DNA of 64,000 nucleotides from Haladaptatus salinisoli (lineage in GTDB: Archaea > Halobacteriota > Halobacteria > Halobacteriales > Haladaptataceae), in assembly GCF_020614375.1 (NCBI RefSeq), contig NZ_CP085327.1, positions 1,290,823-1,354,822 of the forward strand, given 5' to 3'. Made by a program: the position numbers and the translations under genes. The notes beneath the pieces were generated by a model. That model was not told the DNA's origin and did not search any database. It saw only the letters and a program-made list of their open reading frames with translations. Shown piece by piece: positions 42,189 to 52,400 of the stretch (position 1 is the first letter of the stretch; each line of letters starts with the position of its first letter).

Positions 42189-43526
42189 CTACGCCGAGTC
42201 GACGTACCCGCCTTCGACGCGAACCTCGAACGAGTCGCCGGGCGACTCCGGCACGGTGAGCGTCACCGCCACGTCTCGGCGGTACTTCCCGCCGCGGGCG
42301 TGCTTCTCGGTCAGCTCGAAGGTGGTGCGCGTCCCCTGCACTTCCAACCATCCGGTTCCCGGCGCGGTGCCGGACACCGCCGCGGTGGCGTCGACCGCCG
42401 CGCCGGGGGAGGGCGACCCCCGAACCGAGAACGACTCCAGCGAGAGCTCCGGGCTGTTCATCGAGACGGTGACGGTCGTGTCGAACGTCTCGCGGTAGGT
42501 CGGCGACGTGTCGCCGCCCTTCCCCCCGCCGTCTCCGCCACCACCGACTCCCCCTCCACCGCCTCCGGGTTCCTCGGTCAGCAGTTCGACCCCCAACTCC
42601 GATTCGACGTTGCCTATCTTGTTGAAGATGGTCTGTCGCTTCGACCCGGCGAAGAGCAGGCCGACGAGTTCGCCGGACGAATCGTGAAAGACGGGCGACC
42701 CGCTGTCGCCGCCCTTCGACATCGCGCCCGCGATGATTTGGTCGCGGAGCGTCAGGGTTCCGGCCTCGCCGAAGTTCACGCGAACGCTCGCACCGACGGC
42801 CCTCACTTGGCTCTGCGTGACGCCGGTCGTTCGCCCCGTCTTCGTGACTGTCTCCCCCTTGAGCGAGCGGTACCCCTCGCGTCGGACGCCCGTGGGCCAC
42901 GAGTCGTCCAGTTCGTGGTACTCCGGCGACTCCCGTTCGGGGTCGGCGGACCGCGCCGCCACGTCCACCAGCGAGCCGTCCTCGACGGTGACGTACCCCC
43001 GAAGTTCGCCGGTCTTGTCGTCGGGAAGGCCGCCGCCGTCGCGGGGAGAGGGCTGGACGATGGGTTCGCCGAGTTGAGCTTTATTGACGCGAGCGTAGAC
43101 GTGGTTGTTCGAGAGGCGCACGAGGTCGCCGTTCGAGACGGCGTCGCTCCAGTTCGCCTTCGACGCGTCGGTCACGCGAGCGGGGTACGGACCCGCGGTC
43201 GCGGCGGTCGACTTCGCGTTTATCTCGCTGACGCCCCCGACGACCGGTCGGTGGCGGTCTTTTCGGTCCTTATCGGCCTCCGGGATCGGTTCCACGAGCG
43301 AGAGGGCGTCGAACCCCTCGCGCTCGTCGCCGTACCCCGCGTCTTCGACCTTGAGTTCGACGTCGGCGTCGGCGACGCGCTTTTCCACGTTGTCCTCGTC
43401 GGCGAGTTCGCTCTCGGGGAGTTTCTGGGAGACGAACACCGTGAGCGTGTTCGTCTCCTCCTCGTACTCGACGCCGAGCACGTTCTTGCAGTCGAGGAGG
43501 TCTTCGAAGTCTTGGGTGTGAGTCAT
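42189..43526 (-). CDS. Chymotrypsin-fold serine protease-like protein with Gly linker and C-terminal beta domain
   Basis: A 445-residue protein. An N-terminal helical/beta part (NVLGVEYEEETNTLTVFVSQ) precedes the protease core: RLSNNHVYARVN has the likely catalytic His, and GAMSKGGDSGSPVFHDSSGE the nucleophile Ser (GDSGSP). A glycine tract (about residues 340-365, PGGGGGGVGGGGDGGGKGGD) leads to a C-terminal beta domain (FEVRVEGGYVDSA ending). No signal peptide or Tat motif is seen, so it should stay in the cytosol unless exported by other means. ATG 43526 was used; a longer in-frame extension exists. It resembles bacterial and phage trypsin-like proteins of unknown targets. Confidence 0.8.
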   Translation of the reverse strand: MTHTQDFEDLLDCKNVLGVEYEEETNTLTVFVSQKLPESELADEDNVEKRVADADVELKVEDAGYGDEREGFDALSLVEPIPEADKDRKDRHRPVVGGVSEINAKSTAATAGPYPARVTDASKANWSDAVSNGDLVRLSNNHVYARVNKAQLGEPIVQPSPRDGGGLPDDKTGELRGYVTVEDGSLVDVAARSADPERESPEYHELDDSWPTGVRREGYRSLKGETVTKTGRTTGVTQSQVRAVGASVRVNFGEAGTLTLRDQIIAGAMSKGGDSGSPVFHDSSGELVGLLFAGSKRQTIFNKIGNVESELGVELLTEEPGGGGGGVGGGGDGGGKGGDTSPTYRETFDTTVTVSMNSPELSLESFSVRGSPSPGAAVDATAAVSGTAPGTGWLEVQGTRTTFELTEKHARGGKYRRDVAVTLTVPESPGDSFEVRVEGGYVDSA

Positions 43527-43715
43527 GGCTCTTTGGGGGGTCGTTTCACGACCTTGTACTATGATATTAACTCTCGACGGTAATAGTGCTATGGGTTCGC
43601 ACGCGAGAACGACCCGCGGCGACGGCACCCGCGACGGCGGTGATAGCGAACCGTCTCAAGCGCGACGCCCACCTGTAAACCGTTAAGTGGCACGGCGCGC
43701 GACTCTCGATTTGGT

Positions 43716-44438
43716 ATGAGCGACCTCCCGGACGATTTCAAATGCACGATAACCAACTGGGACTACATCTACGGCCTCTGTCGGGACGTGAGCGACCAGG
43801 TGAAAGACTCGGAGTACGAGCCGGACGTCGTCGTCGCGCTGGCACGAGGGGGCTGGTTCGCCGGGCGCTGCATCTGCGATTTCCTCGGACTGGACGACCT
43901 CACGAGCCTCAAGATGGAACACTACGTCGGCACGGCCCAGAAGTCGGGCGAACCCGAGATTCGTTACCCGATGCCCGAAGGGAGCGTCGAGGACAAGGAC
44001 GTGCTCATCATCGACGACATCGCTGACACCGGCGGTTCCATCGAGCGCGCCTACGAGTACGTGACCGACCGCGAGGCCGGGGAGGTCAGGACGGGGACGC
44101 TCCAACTGCTCCAGACCAGCGAGTTCGAACCCGATTACATCGGCGAGCGCCTCGAGGAGTGGGCGTGGATCGTCTACCCGTGGAACTTCATCGAGGACAT
44201 GATAGACATCACCGGCAGCACGATGGACAGGGCCGACGTCGAGGTGTTCTCGAAGGACGACATCCGCCACTACCTGAACGAGTACCACGACATAGAGCGC
44301 ATCCAAATGGAAATCGCACAACCCGACCGACTGGACGAAGTGCTCGCCGAGATGGAGCGCCGGGGCGAGCTCGCGCGCGAGGAGTCGGGCGAAGACGGGG
44401 GCTGGCGGCTGCTCGAAGACGCGAGCGGCGCGCAGTAA
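43716..44438 (+). CDS. Phosphoribosyltransferase family protein (purine salvage)
   Basis: A 240-residue protein with the PRPP-binding motif VLIIDDIADTGGSIERAYEY and an acidic, Arg-rich C-terminus. The strand VVVALARGGWFAGRCICDFL is typical of hypoxanthine/xanthine-guanine type enzymes. It probably salvages a purine base, but the exact base is not clear. GTTAAGTGG near 43682-43690 supports initiation at 43716. It stands first in a short row followed by an HD-domain gene (11 bp after the stop), a MATE exporter and MTA phosphorylase. Confidence 0.85.
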   Translation: MSDLPDDFKCTITNWDYIYGLCRDVSDQVKDSEYEPDVVVALARGGWFAGRCICDFLGLDDLTSLKMEHYVGTAQKSGEPEIRYPMPEGSVEDKDVLIIDDIADTGGSIERAYEYVTDREAGEVRTGTLQLLQTSEFEPDYIGERLEEWAWIVYPWNFIEDMIDITGSTMDRADVEVFSKDDIRHYLNEYHDIERIQMEIAQPDRLDEVLAEMERRGELAREESGEDGGWRLLEDASGAQ

Positions 44439-44449
44439 CGGACCGAGAG

Positions 44450-45049
44450 ATGGAGACCATCGACGCTCTCGCCGAGGCGTTCGCGCTGAAAGACGAGCGC
44501 AGAACCGGCTGGCAACTTCGGAACGTCTCCGACCCGGAATCGGTCGCCGACCACGCGTGGGGCGTCGCACTGCTCTGCTTGCAGTACGGCGACGAGGCGG
44601 GCGTCGACGTCGACAGGGCGCTCGGGATGGCGGTCGTCCACGATCTCGCGGAGGCGAAGACCGGCGACATCGCCACGCGGGCGGCCGAGGCCGACCAGCG
44701 CGTTTCCGCCGACGAGAAGCGTCGAAACGAACTGGAGGCGATGGACGAACTCGCCGAACCGCTCGACGGCCACGTGCGCGAACTCTGGGAGGAGTACGAG
44801 GCCCGCGAAACCCCGGAGGCGAAGTTCGTCAAGGATATGGACCTGGTGGAGATGTGCTTGCAGGCGCTCGTTTACGAGCGCGAGCGACGATACGACGGGG
44901 AGAGCGAGCACTTCGAGGAGTACGAAAATTTGGACGAGTTCTTCGCGACGGCGGAGCCGCGTCTCCGAACCGACGTCGGACGACGACTGTTCGAAGCGAT
45001 CGAAACGCGGTACGAAGCCGCCCGCGACGGAACCGATTCCCCCGGGTGA
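44450..45049 (+). CDS. HD-domain phosphohydrolase (YfbR-like)
   Basis: A 199-residue HD protein. The metal-binding signature is SVADHAWGVALL, then MAVVHDLAEAKTGDI with the HD pair; the C-terminal KFVKDMDLVEMCLQA keeps a further Asp. HDs of this size act as 5'-deoxynucleotidases or similar nucleotide phosphohydrolases, which would fit the purine PRTase gene 11 bp upstream. The two probably share a transcript. Its stop is immediately followed by the stop of the convergent MATE gene. Confidence 0.87.
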   Translation: METIDALAEAFALKDERRTGWQLRNVSDPESVADHAWGVALLCLQYGDEAGVDVDRALGMAVVHDLAEAKTGDIATRAAEADQRVSADEKRRNELEAMDELAEPLDGHVRELWEEYEARETPEAKFVKDMDLVEMCLQALVYERERRYDGESEHFEEYENLDEFFATAEPRLRTDVGRRLFEAIETRYEAARDGTDSPG

Positions 45050-46462
45050 TCAGTCCGCGAGCGTCGGGTCGCTCTCCGAAACCACCGTCCGCTTCCACGT
45101 GCCCCGGAGGAACCACGCGACCGCGGCGATAGCGCCCACGATGTCGCCGAGCGCGACGGCCACCCAGATTCCGGTCGGTCCCCAGCCCTCGACGAAGACG
45201 AGGTAGTAGGTCGCGGGGACGCGGGCGACCCACAGCGTCACCATCGAGAACGCCATCGCCGTCTTCGTGTTGCCCGCGCCGCGGAACGCGCCGAGGACGA
45301 CCTGCAGGACGCCCATGAAGACGAACATTACGGCCATGATTCTGAGATAGTCGCTCCCGTGCTCGATTGTTTCGGCGACCCGCGGCGTGTCGGCGCTGAG
45401 GAAGACCGACACGAGCGGTTCGGGGAACAGCGCGGCGACGAGCGACACCGCGAGCATCACGCCCGCGACCAGCGCGACGGCCAGCCGAACCGCGCGCTCC
45501 GCCCTGTCCGGTCGCTCGGCCCCGAGGTTCTGTCCGACCATCGTGTTCGTCGCCTGTCCGAGTCCCATCGCGGGCAGGAAGACCAGCGACGAGAGGCGGT
45601 TGCCGAGACCGTAGGCCGTGACGACCGCGGGCGGGAACGTCGCCACCATCCCGGTGAGCACGACCATCGCCAGCGAACTCGTGGACTGCTCGGCGGCGGT
45701 CGGCACGCCGAGCCGGACGATTTCGCGGATTCGAGCGAAGTCGGGCTTGAGGTGGCGCACTCGCACTTCCGGGCCGGCGTCGGTGCCGAAGATGATGTAC
45801 AGTCCCAGGGCCGTGGCGACCGCCCGCGAGAGCACCGTGGCTATCGCGGCACCCTCGATACCCATTCCCTCCATCGGCCCCCAGCCGAAGATGAACAGGG
45901 GGTCGAGTACGACGTTCACGACGACGCTGACGGCCATGATGCGCATCGGCGTCCGGGTATTGCCGTAGCCGCGCATCAGGGAGACGAAGACGAAGAAGCC
46001 GAAGAGGAACGGCGAGCCGAGGAAGAACACCCGCATGTAATCGGCGGCCATCGGAACGACGAGCAGGGCGGTCCGCTCGTCGGCGGGGAGGAGACCGAGC
46101 ATCGGGTCGACGAGCAGAAAGCCGACGAGACCGATGCCGACCGCGACGACCGAGACGAACGAGAGCGTCTGCCCGGCCACCGCGCTCGCCTCGTCCTCGC
46201 TCCCCGCGCCGACGTGCTGCGCGACGAGGATGCTCCCGGCGGCGGTGAATCCCCCGCCGACGGAGATGAGAAAGAAGATGAGCGGGAACGCCAGCGAGAG
46301 CGCGCCGACCGCGTCCGAGGAGAGCGCGCCGAGCCAGAACGTGTCGGCGACGTTGTACGCGACCTGAAGGAGTTGGATGACGACGATGGGCCACGCGAGC
46401 CGCACCATCGGGCCGACCAGCGACCCGTCGGTGAGTTCGCTGCCGTGACGGGGAGAGGACAT
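45050..46462 (-). CDS. MATE family efflux transporter (1)
   Basis: A 470-residue membrane protein with twelve predicted spans in the two-fold MATE pattern: LTDGSLVGPMVRLAWPIVVI at the N-terminus, TPMRIMAVSVVVNVVLDPLF, and GMVATFPPAVVTAYGLGNRL in the second half. MATE proteins export organic cations or drugs with H+ or Na+. It lies between the HD gene (stop-to-stop contact) and mtnP. A second MATE at 56126-57553 is a paralog with similar signature segments. Confidence 0.93.
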   Translation of the reverse strand: MSSPRHGSELTDGSLVGPMVRLAWPIVVIQLLQVAYNVADTFWLGALSSDAVGALSLAFPLIFFLISVGGGFTAAGSILVAQHVGAGSEDEASAVAGQTLSFVSVVAVGIGLVGFLLVDPMLGLLPADERTALLVVPMAADYMRVFFLGSPFLFGFFVFVSLMRGYGNTRTPMRIMAVSVVVNVVLDPLFIFGWGPMEGMGIEGAAIATVLSRAVATALGLYIIFGTDAGPEVRVRHLKPDFARIREIVRLGVPTAAEQSTSSLAMVVLTGMVATFPPAVVTAYGLGNRLSSLVFLPAMGLGQATNTMVGQNLGAERPDRAERAVRLAVALVAGVMLAVSLVAALFPEPLVSVFLSADTPRVAETIEHGSDYLRIMAVMFVFMGVLQVVLGAFRGAGNTKTAMAFSMVTLWVARVPATYYLVFVEGWGPTGIWVAVALGDIVGAIAAVAWFLRGTWKRTVVSESDPTLAD

Positions 46463-46569
46463 GGAGCGTTACGACCCGTCGCCGGTACTTCAACTCTCGT
46501 ATGATGTGATATCACTCGGCACGAATCGAACCCGAGTCGTTTAGGTGACCGCCGGACGCAGTGCCCGCC

Positions 46570-47418
46570 ATGATCGGCTTCATCGGCGGAAGCGGAATCT
46601 ACGACGCACTGCCGCTCGAGAACACCCGCAAAGAGCGCGTGACGACCCCGTTCGGCGACCCGAGCGCGCCCGTCACCGTCGGCGAACTGGCCGGAAAGGA
46701 AGTGGCGTTCATGCCGCGTCACGGGCCGAACCACCGACACACGCCCACCGAGGCACCGTACCGGGCGAACATCCACGCGCTGAAACAGCTCGGCGTGGAT
46801 CGGATTCTCGCCAGCAACGCGGTCGGCAGCCTCCGCGATGAGCTACCGCCGCAGACGCTCGTGATTCCCGACCAGATATTCGACCGGACGAAACACCGGA
46901 CGCCGACGTTCTTCGGCGACGGGATGGTCGTCCACATGCCCTTCGCGGAACCCTACTGCCCGCACATGGTCTCGCACCTCTCGGACGCAGGAGAGGCGGC
47001 GACCGACGCGAACCGCGAGTCGGGCGGCACCTACGTCTGCATCGAGGGACCTCAGTACTCGACGCGCGCCGAGAGCGAGTTCTACCGCGCGCAGGGGTTC
47101 GAGATAATCGGGATGACCGCGATTCCGGAGGCGAAACTCGCCCGCGAAGCCGAGATGTGTTACGCCACGGTGGCGGGCGTCACCGACTACGACGTGTGGA
47201 AGGAAGACAACGAGGTTACCCTGCAAGAAGTGCTCGAAAACGCCGCGGAGAACGAGGACGCGATCAAGGACGTGGTCGAGCACGCCATCCGGACGATGCC
47301 CGACGAACGCGACTGCGACTGCGGGCGCGCGCTGGAAGGCACCATCAACACGCCGACCGAGGCGATTTCGGACGAGACGCGGGAGCGCGTCGAACTGCTG
47401 GTCGGCGAGTACCTCTAA
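46570..47418 (+). CDS. mtnP: S-methyl-5'-thioadenosine phosphorylase
   Basis: Phosphorolyses MTA (or a related purine nucleoside) to adenine and a methylthioribose phosphate. The 282-residue protein has GFIGGSGIYDALPLENT, FMPRHGPNHRHTPTEAPYRA and TYVCIEGPQYSTRAESEFYR, the classical MTAP/PNP type II motifs. Cys pairs (DCDCGR) near the C-terminus resemble the redox Cys of archaeal thermostable MTAPs. ATG 46570 was preferred over GTG 46561 because CGTTTAGGTG is 28 bp upstream. It fits a purine-salvage theme with the PRTase and HD genes. Confidence 0.93.
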   Translation: MIGFIGGSGIYDALPLENTRKERVTTPFGDPSAPVTVGELAGKEVAFMPRHGPNHRHTPTEAPYRANIHALKQLGVDRILASNAVGSLRDELPPQTLVIPDQIFDRTKHRTPTFFGDGMVVHMPFAEPYCPHMVSHLSDAGEAATDANRESGGTYVCIEGPQYSTRAESEFYRAQGFEIIGMTAIPEAKLAREAEMCYATVAGVTDYDVWKEDNEVTLQEVLENAAENEDAIKDVVEHAIRTMPDERDCDCGRALEGTINTPTEAISDETRERVELLVGEYL

Positions 47419-47531
47419 CTCGGTTCCGGTTCCCGCTCCCGTTCGGGGGACGTTTCGGGGGTCGTCGGCGTCGACGACTCGGAAGCGGTCGGCGGGACAC
47501 GATTTAACTTGGGCCGCGAGAGCTACCTACC

Positions 47532-48599
47532 ATGGACGAAACGCTCACGATGACGCCGGGCCCGACCGCGGTTCCCGACGACGTGCGGGAGGCGATGGCC
47601 CGCCCCGCCGTGAACCCGGACGTCGACCCGGAGTTCGCGTCGTACTACGAAACCCTGTTGGACAAACTGGCGACCGTCTACGACACCGACGACGACGTGG
47701 TCGTCCTCGGCGGCGAAGGAATCCTCGGCCTCGAAGCCGCCGTCGATTCGCTCGTCGCGCCGGGCGAGCGCGTGCTCTGCCTCGCCAACGGAGTGTACGG
47801 CGACGGCTTCTCGGACTTCGTGGAGATGGCCGGCGGCGAAGCGGTCACCCACGGCGTCGAGTACACCGAGGGATTCGACGCGGACGAAATCGCGTCGCTG
47901 GTCGAGGAAGAGGAGTTCGCCGCCGCGACGATGGTGCACTGCGAGACGCCGACCGGCCTGCTTAACGACTTCGGCGAGGTCCTGGCGACCCTGCGGGACG
48001 CGGGCGTCCTGACCGTCGTCGACGCCGTCTCGTCGCTCGGCGGGACGCCGGTTCCCGTCGAGCGCATCGACGTCTGTCTCGGAGCCTCCCAGAAGTGTTT
48101 CAGCTCCCCGCCCGGCCTGACGACGCTGTCGGTGAGCGACGCGGCGTGGGAGAAGGTCGAGGCGACCGAGCAGGACTCCTTTTACACCAGCCTCGAACCG
48201 TGGCGGGAACCGGACTTCTCCTTTCTCCCCTACACCCACCTCGTCTCGAACCTCTACGCGCTGGAGGCGTCGCTCGACCGGATTCTGGACGAGGGGCTTG
48301 AGTCGGTCTTCGACCGCCACCGGCGCGCGGCGGAGCGTTGCCGCGAGCGGGGCCGCGAACTAGGACTGGAACCGTTCCCGGGTTCCGAGTCGCTCTGCTC
48401 GCCGACCGTCACGGCGCTCGAACTCGATGGGCGGGCGACGGAGGTCCAGCGGCGACTCCACGACGAACAGGACGTTCTCGTCGCCACCGGACTCGGCGAG
48501 ATGGCCGACGATATCCTGCGCGTCGGTCACATGGGGTACAACGCGCGGGAATCGCGCGTCGAGAAGACGATGGACGCGCTGGAGCGGGTGCTGGAGTAG
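47532..48599 (+). CDS. Class V PLP-dependent aminotransferase
   Basis: A 355-residue enzyme of the alanine-glyoxylate/serine-pyruvate aminotransferase type. PLP Lys lies in VCLGASQKCFSSPPGLTTLS and TVVDAVSSLGGTPV holds the PLP-contacting Asp. Conserved TMTPGPTAVPDDVREAMARP opens the protein. The substrate pair is uncertain. ATTTAACTT at about 47501-47509 sits 25-30 bp before the ATG, so leaderless. It is convergent with scpA, with a 5 bp gap. Confidence 0.88.
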   Translation: MDETLTMTPGPTAVPDDVREAMARPAVNPDVDPEFASYYETLLDKLATVYDTDDDVVVLGGEGILGLEAAVDSLVAPGERVLCLANGVYGDGFSDFVEMAGGEAVTHGVEYTEGFDADEIASLVEEEEFAAATMVHCETPTGLLNDFGEVLATLRDAGVLTVVDAVSSLGGTPVPVERIDVCLGASQKCFSSPPGLTTLSVSDAAWEKVEATEQDSFYTSLEPWREPDFSFLPYTHLVSNLYALEASLDRILDEGLESVFDRHRRAAERCRERGRELGLEPFPGSESLCSPTVTALELDGRATEVQRRLHDEQDVLVATGLGEMADDILRVGHMGYNARESRVEKTMDALERVLE

Positions 48600-48604
48600 C
48601 CGGA

Positions 48605-49438
48605 CTAGTCCGCGAGCAGTTCCGCCGGTTCCTCCTCTTTCTCCGCGCCGCGGGCGTCCTGTACCCAGAGGTCGCCGAACAGATCGTCTTGTTCGAGCGT
48701 GATGGCGCTGCGGTGCGCGAGAAACAGCAGCGCGAGGTAGGTTTCGACCCGCGTCGGGCCGACGCCGTCGATCTCGGCGTACAGCACTTCCGTTCGCCCC
48801 GCCTCGTACTGGGCGACGAGCGCGGCCTGCACGTCGTCGATGACCGCCTCGATGTCCTCGTCGTGGGTCGTGCCGGTCACCTCCGACTCGGTCGGTTCGT
48901 CGTCGAACCGCATGTCGTCGCCCGCGTGGTAATCCAAGGTCTGCGTCCCCCGGCGGAACCCCTTCGGCGAGTCGCTGGTGTCGTAGGTGCGGGACTCCTT
49001 CCACCACGACCCGCGCTCTCGCTCGCGCAGGTCGCGGACGAGTTCGTCCAGCGTCTCCGGGTTGCCGCGGGCGTGCTTTCGGTCCAGTCGGCGCTCCATC
49101 TCGTCCTCCAGCGACGCCACGGGGTCGAAACCGCCCGCGTCGTCCATCGCCATCGGGGCTTCCCACGGTTCGAGTTCCTCTTCCTCGGGCTCGTCGTCCG
49201 CGAGGAGCGCGTCGCTCTTCATCCGCAGGAGGACGCTGGCGTAGAAGAGCGCCCGCCCCGACGTTCGGAGGTCGGCCTCGTCCAGTCGCGCGAGGAACTT
49301 GTCCGTCACCTCCACGATGTCGATGTCCCACGGTTCTATCTCGCCCTCCTCCGCGAGTTGGACGAGCAGTTCGACCGGTTCGACCTCGTCGTCGTCGGTC
49401 TCGTCGGGTCGATTCTCGGGGGCGAGTCCGTCAATCAT
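48605..49438 (-). CDS. scpA: Segregation and condensation protein A
   Basis: Kleisin subunit that bridges the SMC heads in chromosome condensation and segregation. The 277-residue protein begins with the kleisin start VEPVELLVQLAEEGEIEPWD then IDIVEVTDKFLARLDEADL, and ends in a winged helix (VQAALVAQYEAGRTEVLYAE...). The central part is acidic and loop-like. It overlaps smc by 8 bp (49431-49438), so the two are co-translated. The stop sits in a CTAG site (48605-48608). Confidence 0.93.
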   Translation of the reverse strand: MIDGLAPENRPDETDDDEVEPVELLVQLAEEGEIEPWDIDIVEVTDKFLARLDEADLRTSGRALFYASVLLRMKSDALLADDEPEEEELEPWEAPMAMDDAGGFDPVASLEDEMERRLDRKHARGNPETLDELVRDLRERERGSWWKESRTYDTSDSPKGFRRGTQTLDYHAGDDMRFDDEPTESEVTGTTHDEDIEAVIDDVQAALVAQYEAGRTEVLYAEIDGVGPTRVETYLALLFLAHRSAITLEQDDLFGDLWVQDARGAEKEEEPAELLAD

Positions 49439-52400
49439 CGGCGGGCACCTCCTGTTCGCCGTCCAGTCGAATGCCCGTCACGCTGCTCACGTTGTCGCCC
49501 TGCATCGTCACGCCGATGGCGCGCTCCGAGCGGTCGAGCATGGCCGAGCGGTGCGAGACGACGACGAACTGCGCGTCGCCCGCGAGTTCGTCCACCATCT
49601 CCCCGACCCGTTCGGCGTTCACCGCGTCGAGGAAGGCGTCCACCTCGTCGAGCGCGTAGAACGGCGCGGGGTTGTACCGCTGGATGGCGAAGATGAACGC
49701 GAGCGCGGTCAGCGACTTTTCGCCGCCGCTCATCGCGTCGAGGCGCTGCACCGGCTTGTCGCCGGGTTGGGCTTTCATCGTCAGGCCGCCGTCGAAGGGG
49801 TCGTCCTCGTTTTCGAGGAACAGTTCGCCCGACCCCGCGGAGAGGCGCGTGAAGATGTCCTGGAAGTGGTCGTCGATGGCGTCGAAGGCGTCCATGAACG
49901 TCGCTTTCTTCTGGGATTCGTAGGAGTCGATGCGCTCTCGGATACCGTCGCGTTCCTCCACCAGCGTCGTCTTGCGCTCTTTCAGGTCGGCGAGGTCGCT
50001 CTCGACGTCGTCGTACTCGTCGATGGCGAGCATGTTGACGGGTTCGAGCGCCTCCATCCGGCGTTCGAGGCGGTCGATGTTCTCTCGCACCTCGTCGTGG
50101 TCGGGCACCTCCTCTGGGTCGTAGTCGCCGACCTCCTCGCGGAGTTCGGCCACGTCGGCTTCGAGGCGATTCGCGCTCCGTCGGAGGCTCTCGAGCCGAT
50201 TCTCGACCGCTTCGACCTGCTGTTGCTGGTCGTCGCGCTTCGACTTCGCGTCCTGCAGTTCCTCTTTGAGGTCGCTCCGCTCCGCTTTGAGTTCCGCGAG
50301 TTCGTCTTCGAGTTCCTCGACCGCCTCGCGCTTTTCTTCGAGGGTCTCCTCGCGGTTCTCGATGTCCGCTTCCAGCTCCTCGATGAGTTCTTCCTGCTCC
50401 GCCTTGCGGTTCTGCGCGGATTCGATGTCGTCGTGGAGGTCGTCGATGGCGTCCTCCGCGTACTGCTTTTCGAGTTGCAGTTCGTTCAGCCGACCGTCCA
50501 ACTCGTCCATCCGGTCTTCGAGGGCGTCTATCTCCTCGTTCACGTCGTCCGCCCTGCTCGACAGTTCCGGGATCTTCGAATCGGCGAGTTCGGCTTCGAG
50601 TTCCGCGACGGCGTCCTCGATGTCCGCGATGGTCTCCTCGTGCGCCGCGATGTCGGATTCGAGTGCCTGCATCTCGTCGTCGACCGACTCGCGCTCGGCC
50701 TGTAGCTCCTCGATGTCCTCCTTGAGCGAGTCGATCTCGCTCTCGACGGATTCGAGTTCGTCCTCCTTGCGCTCGATGTCGTTCTCGATGGAGCGCACCT
50801 GGTCCGCCGCGTCGCTCTGGCGGTCGCGGGCGTCGTCCAGTCGCCCTTCGACGTCGCGGATGGATTCGCGAACCGACCGGCGTTCGTCCTCCAACTCGTT
50901 GATCTGTCGGGCGACGCGTTCCAGTTGACCCTTGCCGGACGCCGAGAAGGAGTAGCGCGACCCGCTGGTCGAACCGCCGGTCATCGCGCCGCTCTTCTCG
51001 ACCAGTTCGCCCGACAGCGTCACGAGGCGGAAATCGCCCATCAGTTCGCGGGCCGTCTCCATGTCCTCGACGACGAGGGTGTCGCCGACGATGTAGGAGA
51101 ACACCGCCGAGTACCGCGAATCGAAGTCGATGAGGTTGTACGCGAAGTCGACCACGCCCGGCAGGTTCGGCGCGGACGGGAGGCCGCGGTCGCGCATCTT
51201 CGTGATGGGCAGGAAGGTAGCGCGTCCGGCGTTTCGGCGCTTCAGGTACTCGATACACCGCTGGCCGACGTTGTCGTCGTCGACCACGACGTGCGCCATC
51301 CGCCCGCCCGCCGCCGTCTCGCAGGCGGTCGCGTACTGCTGGCCGACGCTGCCTATCTGCGCGACGGTGCCGTGGACGCCGTCCATCTCCGCGTTCAGGA
51401 CGGTCGAAACCGCGCGCCCGTAGGAGGAATCGCCGCTCTCCTGCGCCCGAGCGTCGAGTTCCGCGTACTCCTGCTGTTTCGCCTGCAGGCGGTCTTCGAC
51501 CGAATCGAGGTCGGACTGGAGTTCGCGCTTCTCCGATTTCAGGTCGGCGACCACGTCCTCTATCTGCTCGGCGTTCCGCTCCGCTTTGAGCAGTTCGTCC
51601 GCGAGGTCCTGCAGTTCGGTTTCCAGTTCGGGGATCCGCTCGCGGGCCGAATCGAGTTCCGCCTGCTTCTCGTTCACCGAGTTCGAGCGCCGCCGGGCCT
51701 CGTCGAGCAGGCGGTCTTTCTCCCGCTGGCGCTCGTTCTTCGCGCTCTTTTCCTCCTCCAGCGCCGCCTTCTTCTCGGCGAGGTCGGCTTTCACCTCGTC
51801 GTACTCGGTGTCGACGCTCTCTATCTCCTCCTCTATCTCCGCGAGTTCGGCCTCCTTCGTGCCGATGTCACCCTTGACCGAGGCCTTCTCGATTTTGATG
51901 TCGCGGATGTCGCCGTCCAACTCGTCGACCGTCTCCTGCTTGCGGTCGATTTCGACGAACGCCTGTCGCCTGCGGTTTTCGGCGTCCTGAATCTTCTCTT
52001 TCGCCGTCCCGATGCGATCTTCGAGGCGGGCGATTTCGCCTTTCACCTCCTCGATATCGCTCTTGATGGCGAGCTGTTCGTCCTCGCCCTTGCGCTCGAT
52101 TTCGGTGTTGAGCTCCTCCAACTGGTCTTCGAGGCGGACGACGCGACCCTGGCGCTCGTCCAACTCGCGCTGGAGGGAGACGAGTTCCTCCTTGCGGGAG
52201 TCGATGTCGTCCCGGGTCGCCGTCAAGTCCGCCCGCTTCTCCTCGAGTTCGGCCGCCTTCAGGTAGCCCTCGTACTCCTCTTTCTCGTCTCGGAGCCCCT
52301 GATATTCGAGCGCCGTCTCGCGCTCGTCCCGGAGTTGGTCGAGTCGGTCCTCTTTCTCCTCGATGCGGAGTTCGGCCTCCTCGACGCGGTCTTTGACGAC

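Noticed and set aside
42500-42600. Gly-rich tract as a simple-sequence repeat or a frameshift
   Set aside because: The frame is intact on both sides and the tract works as an interdomain linker of the protease.
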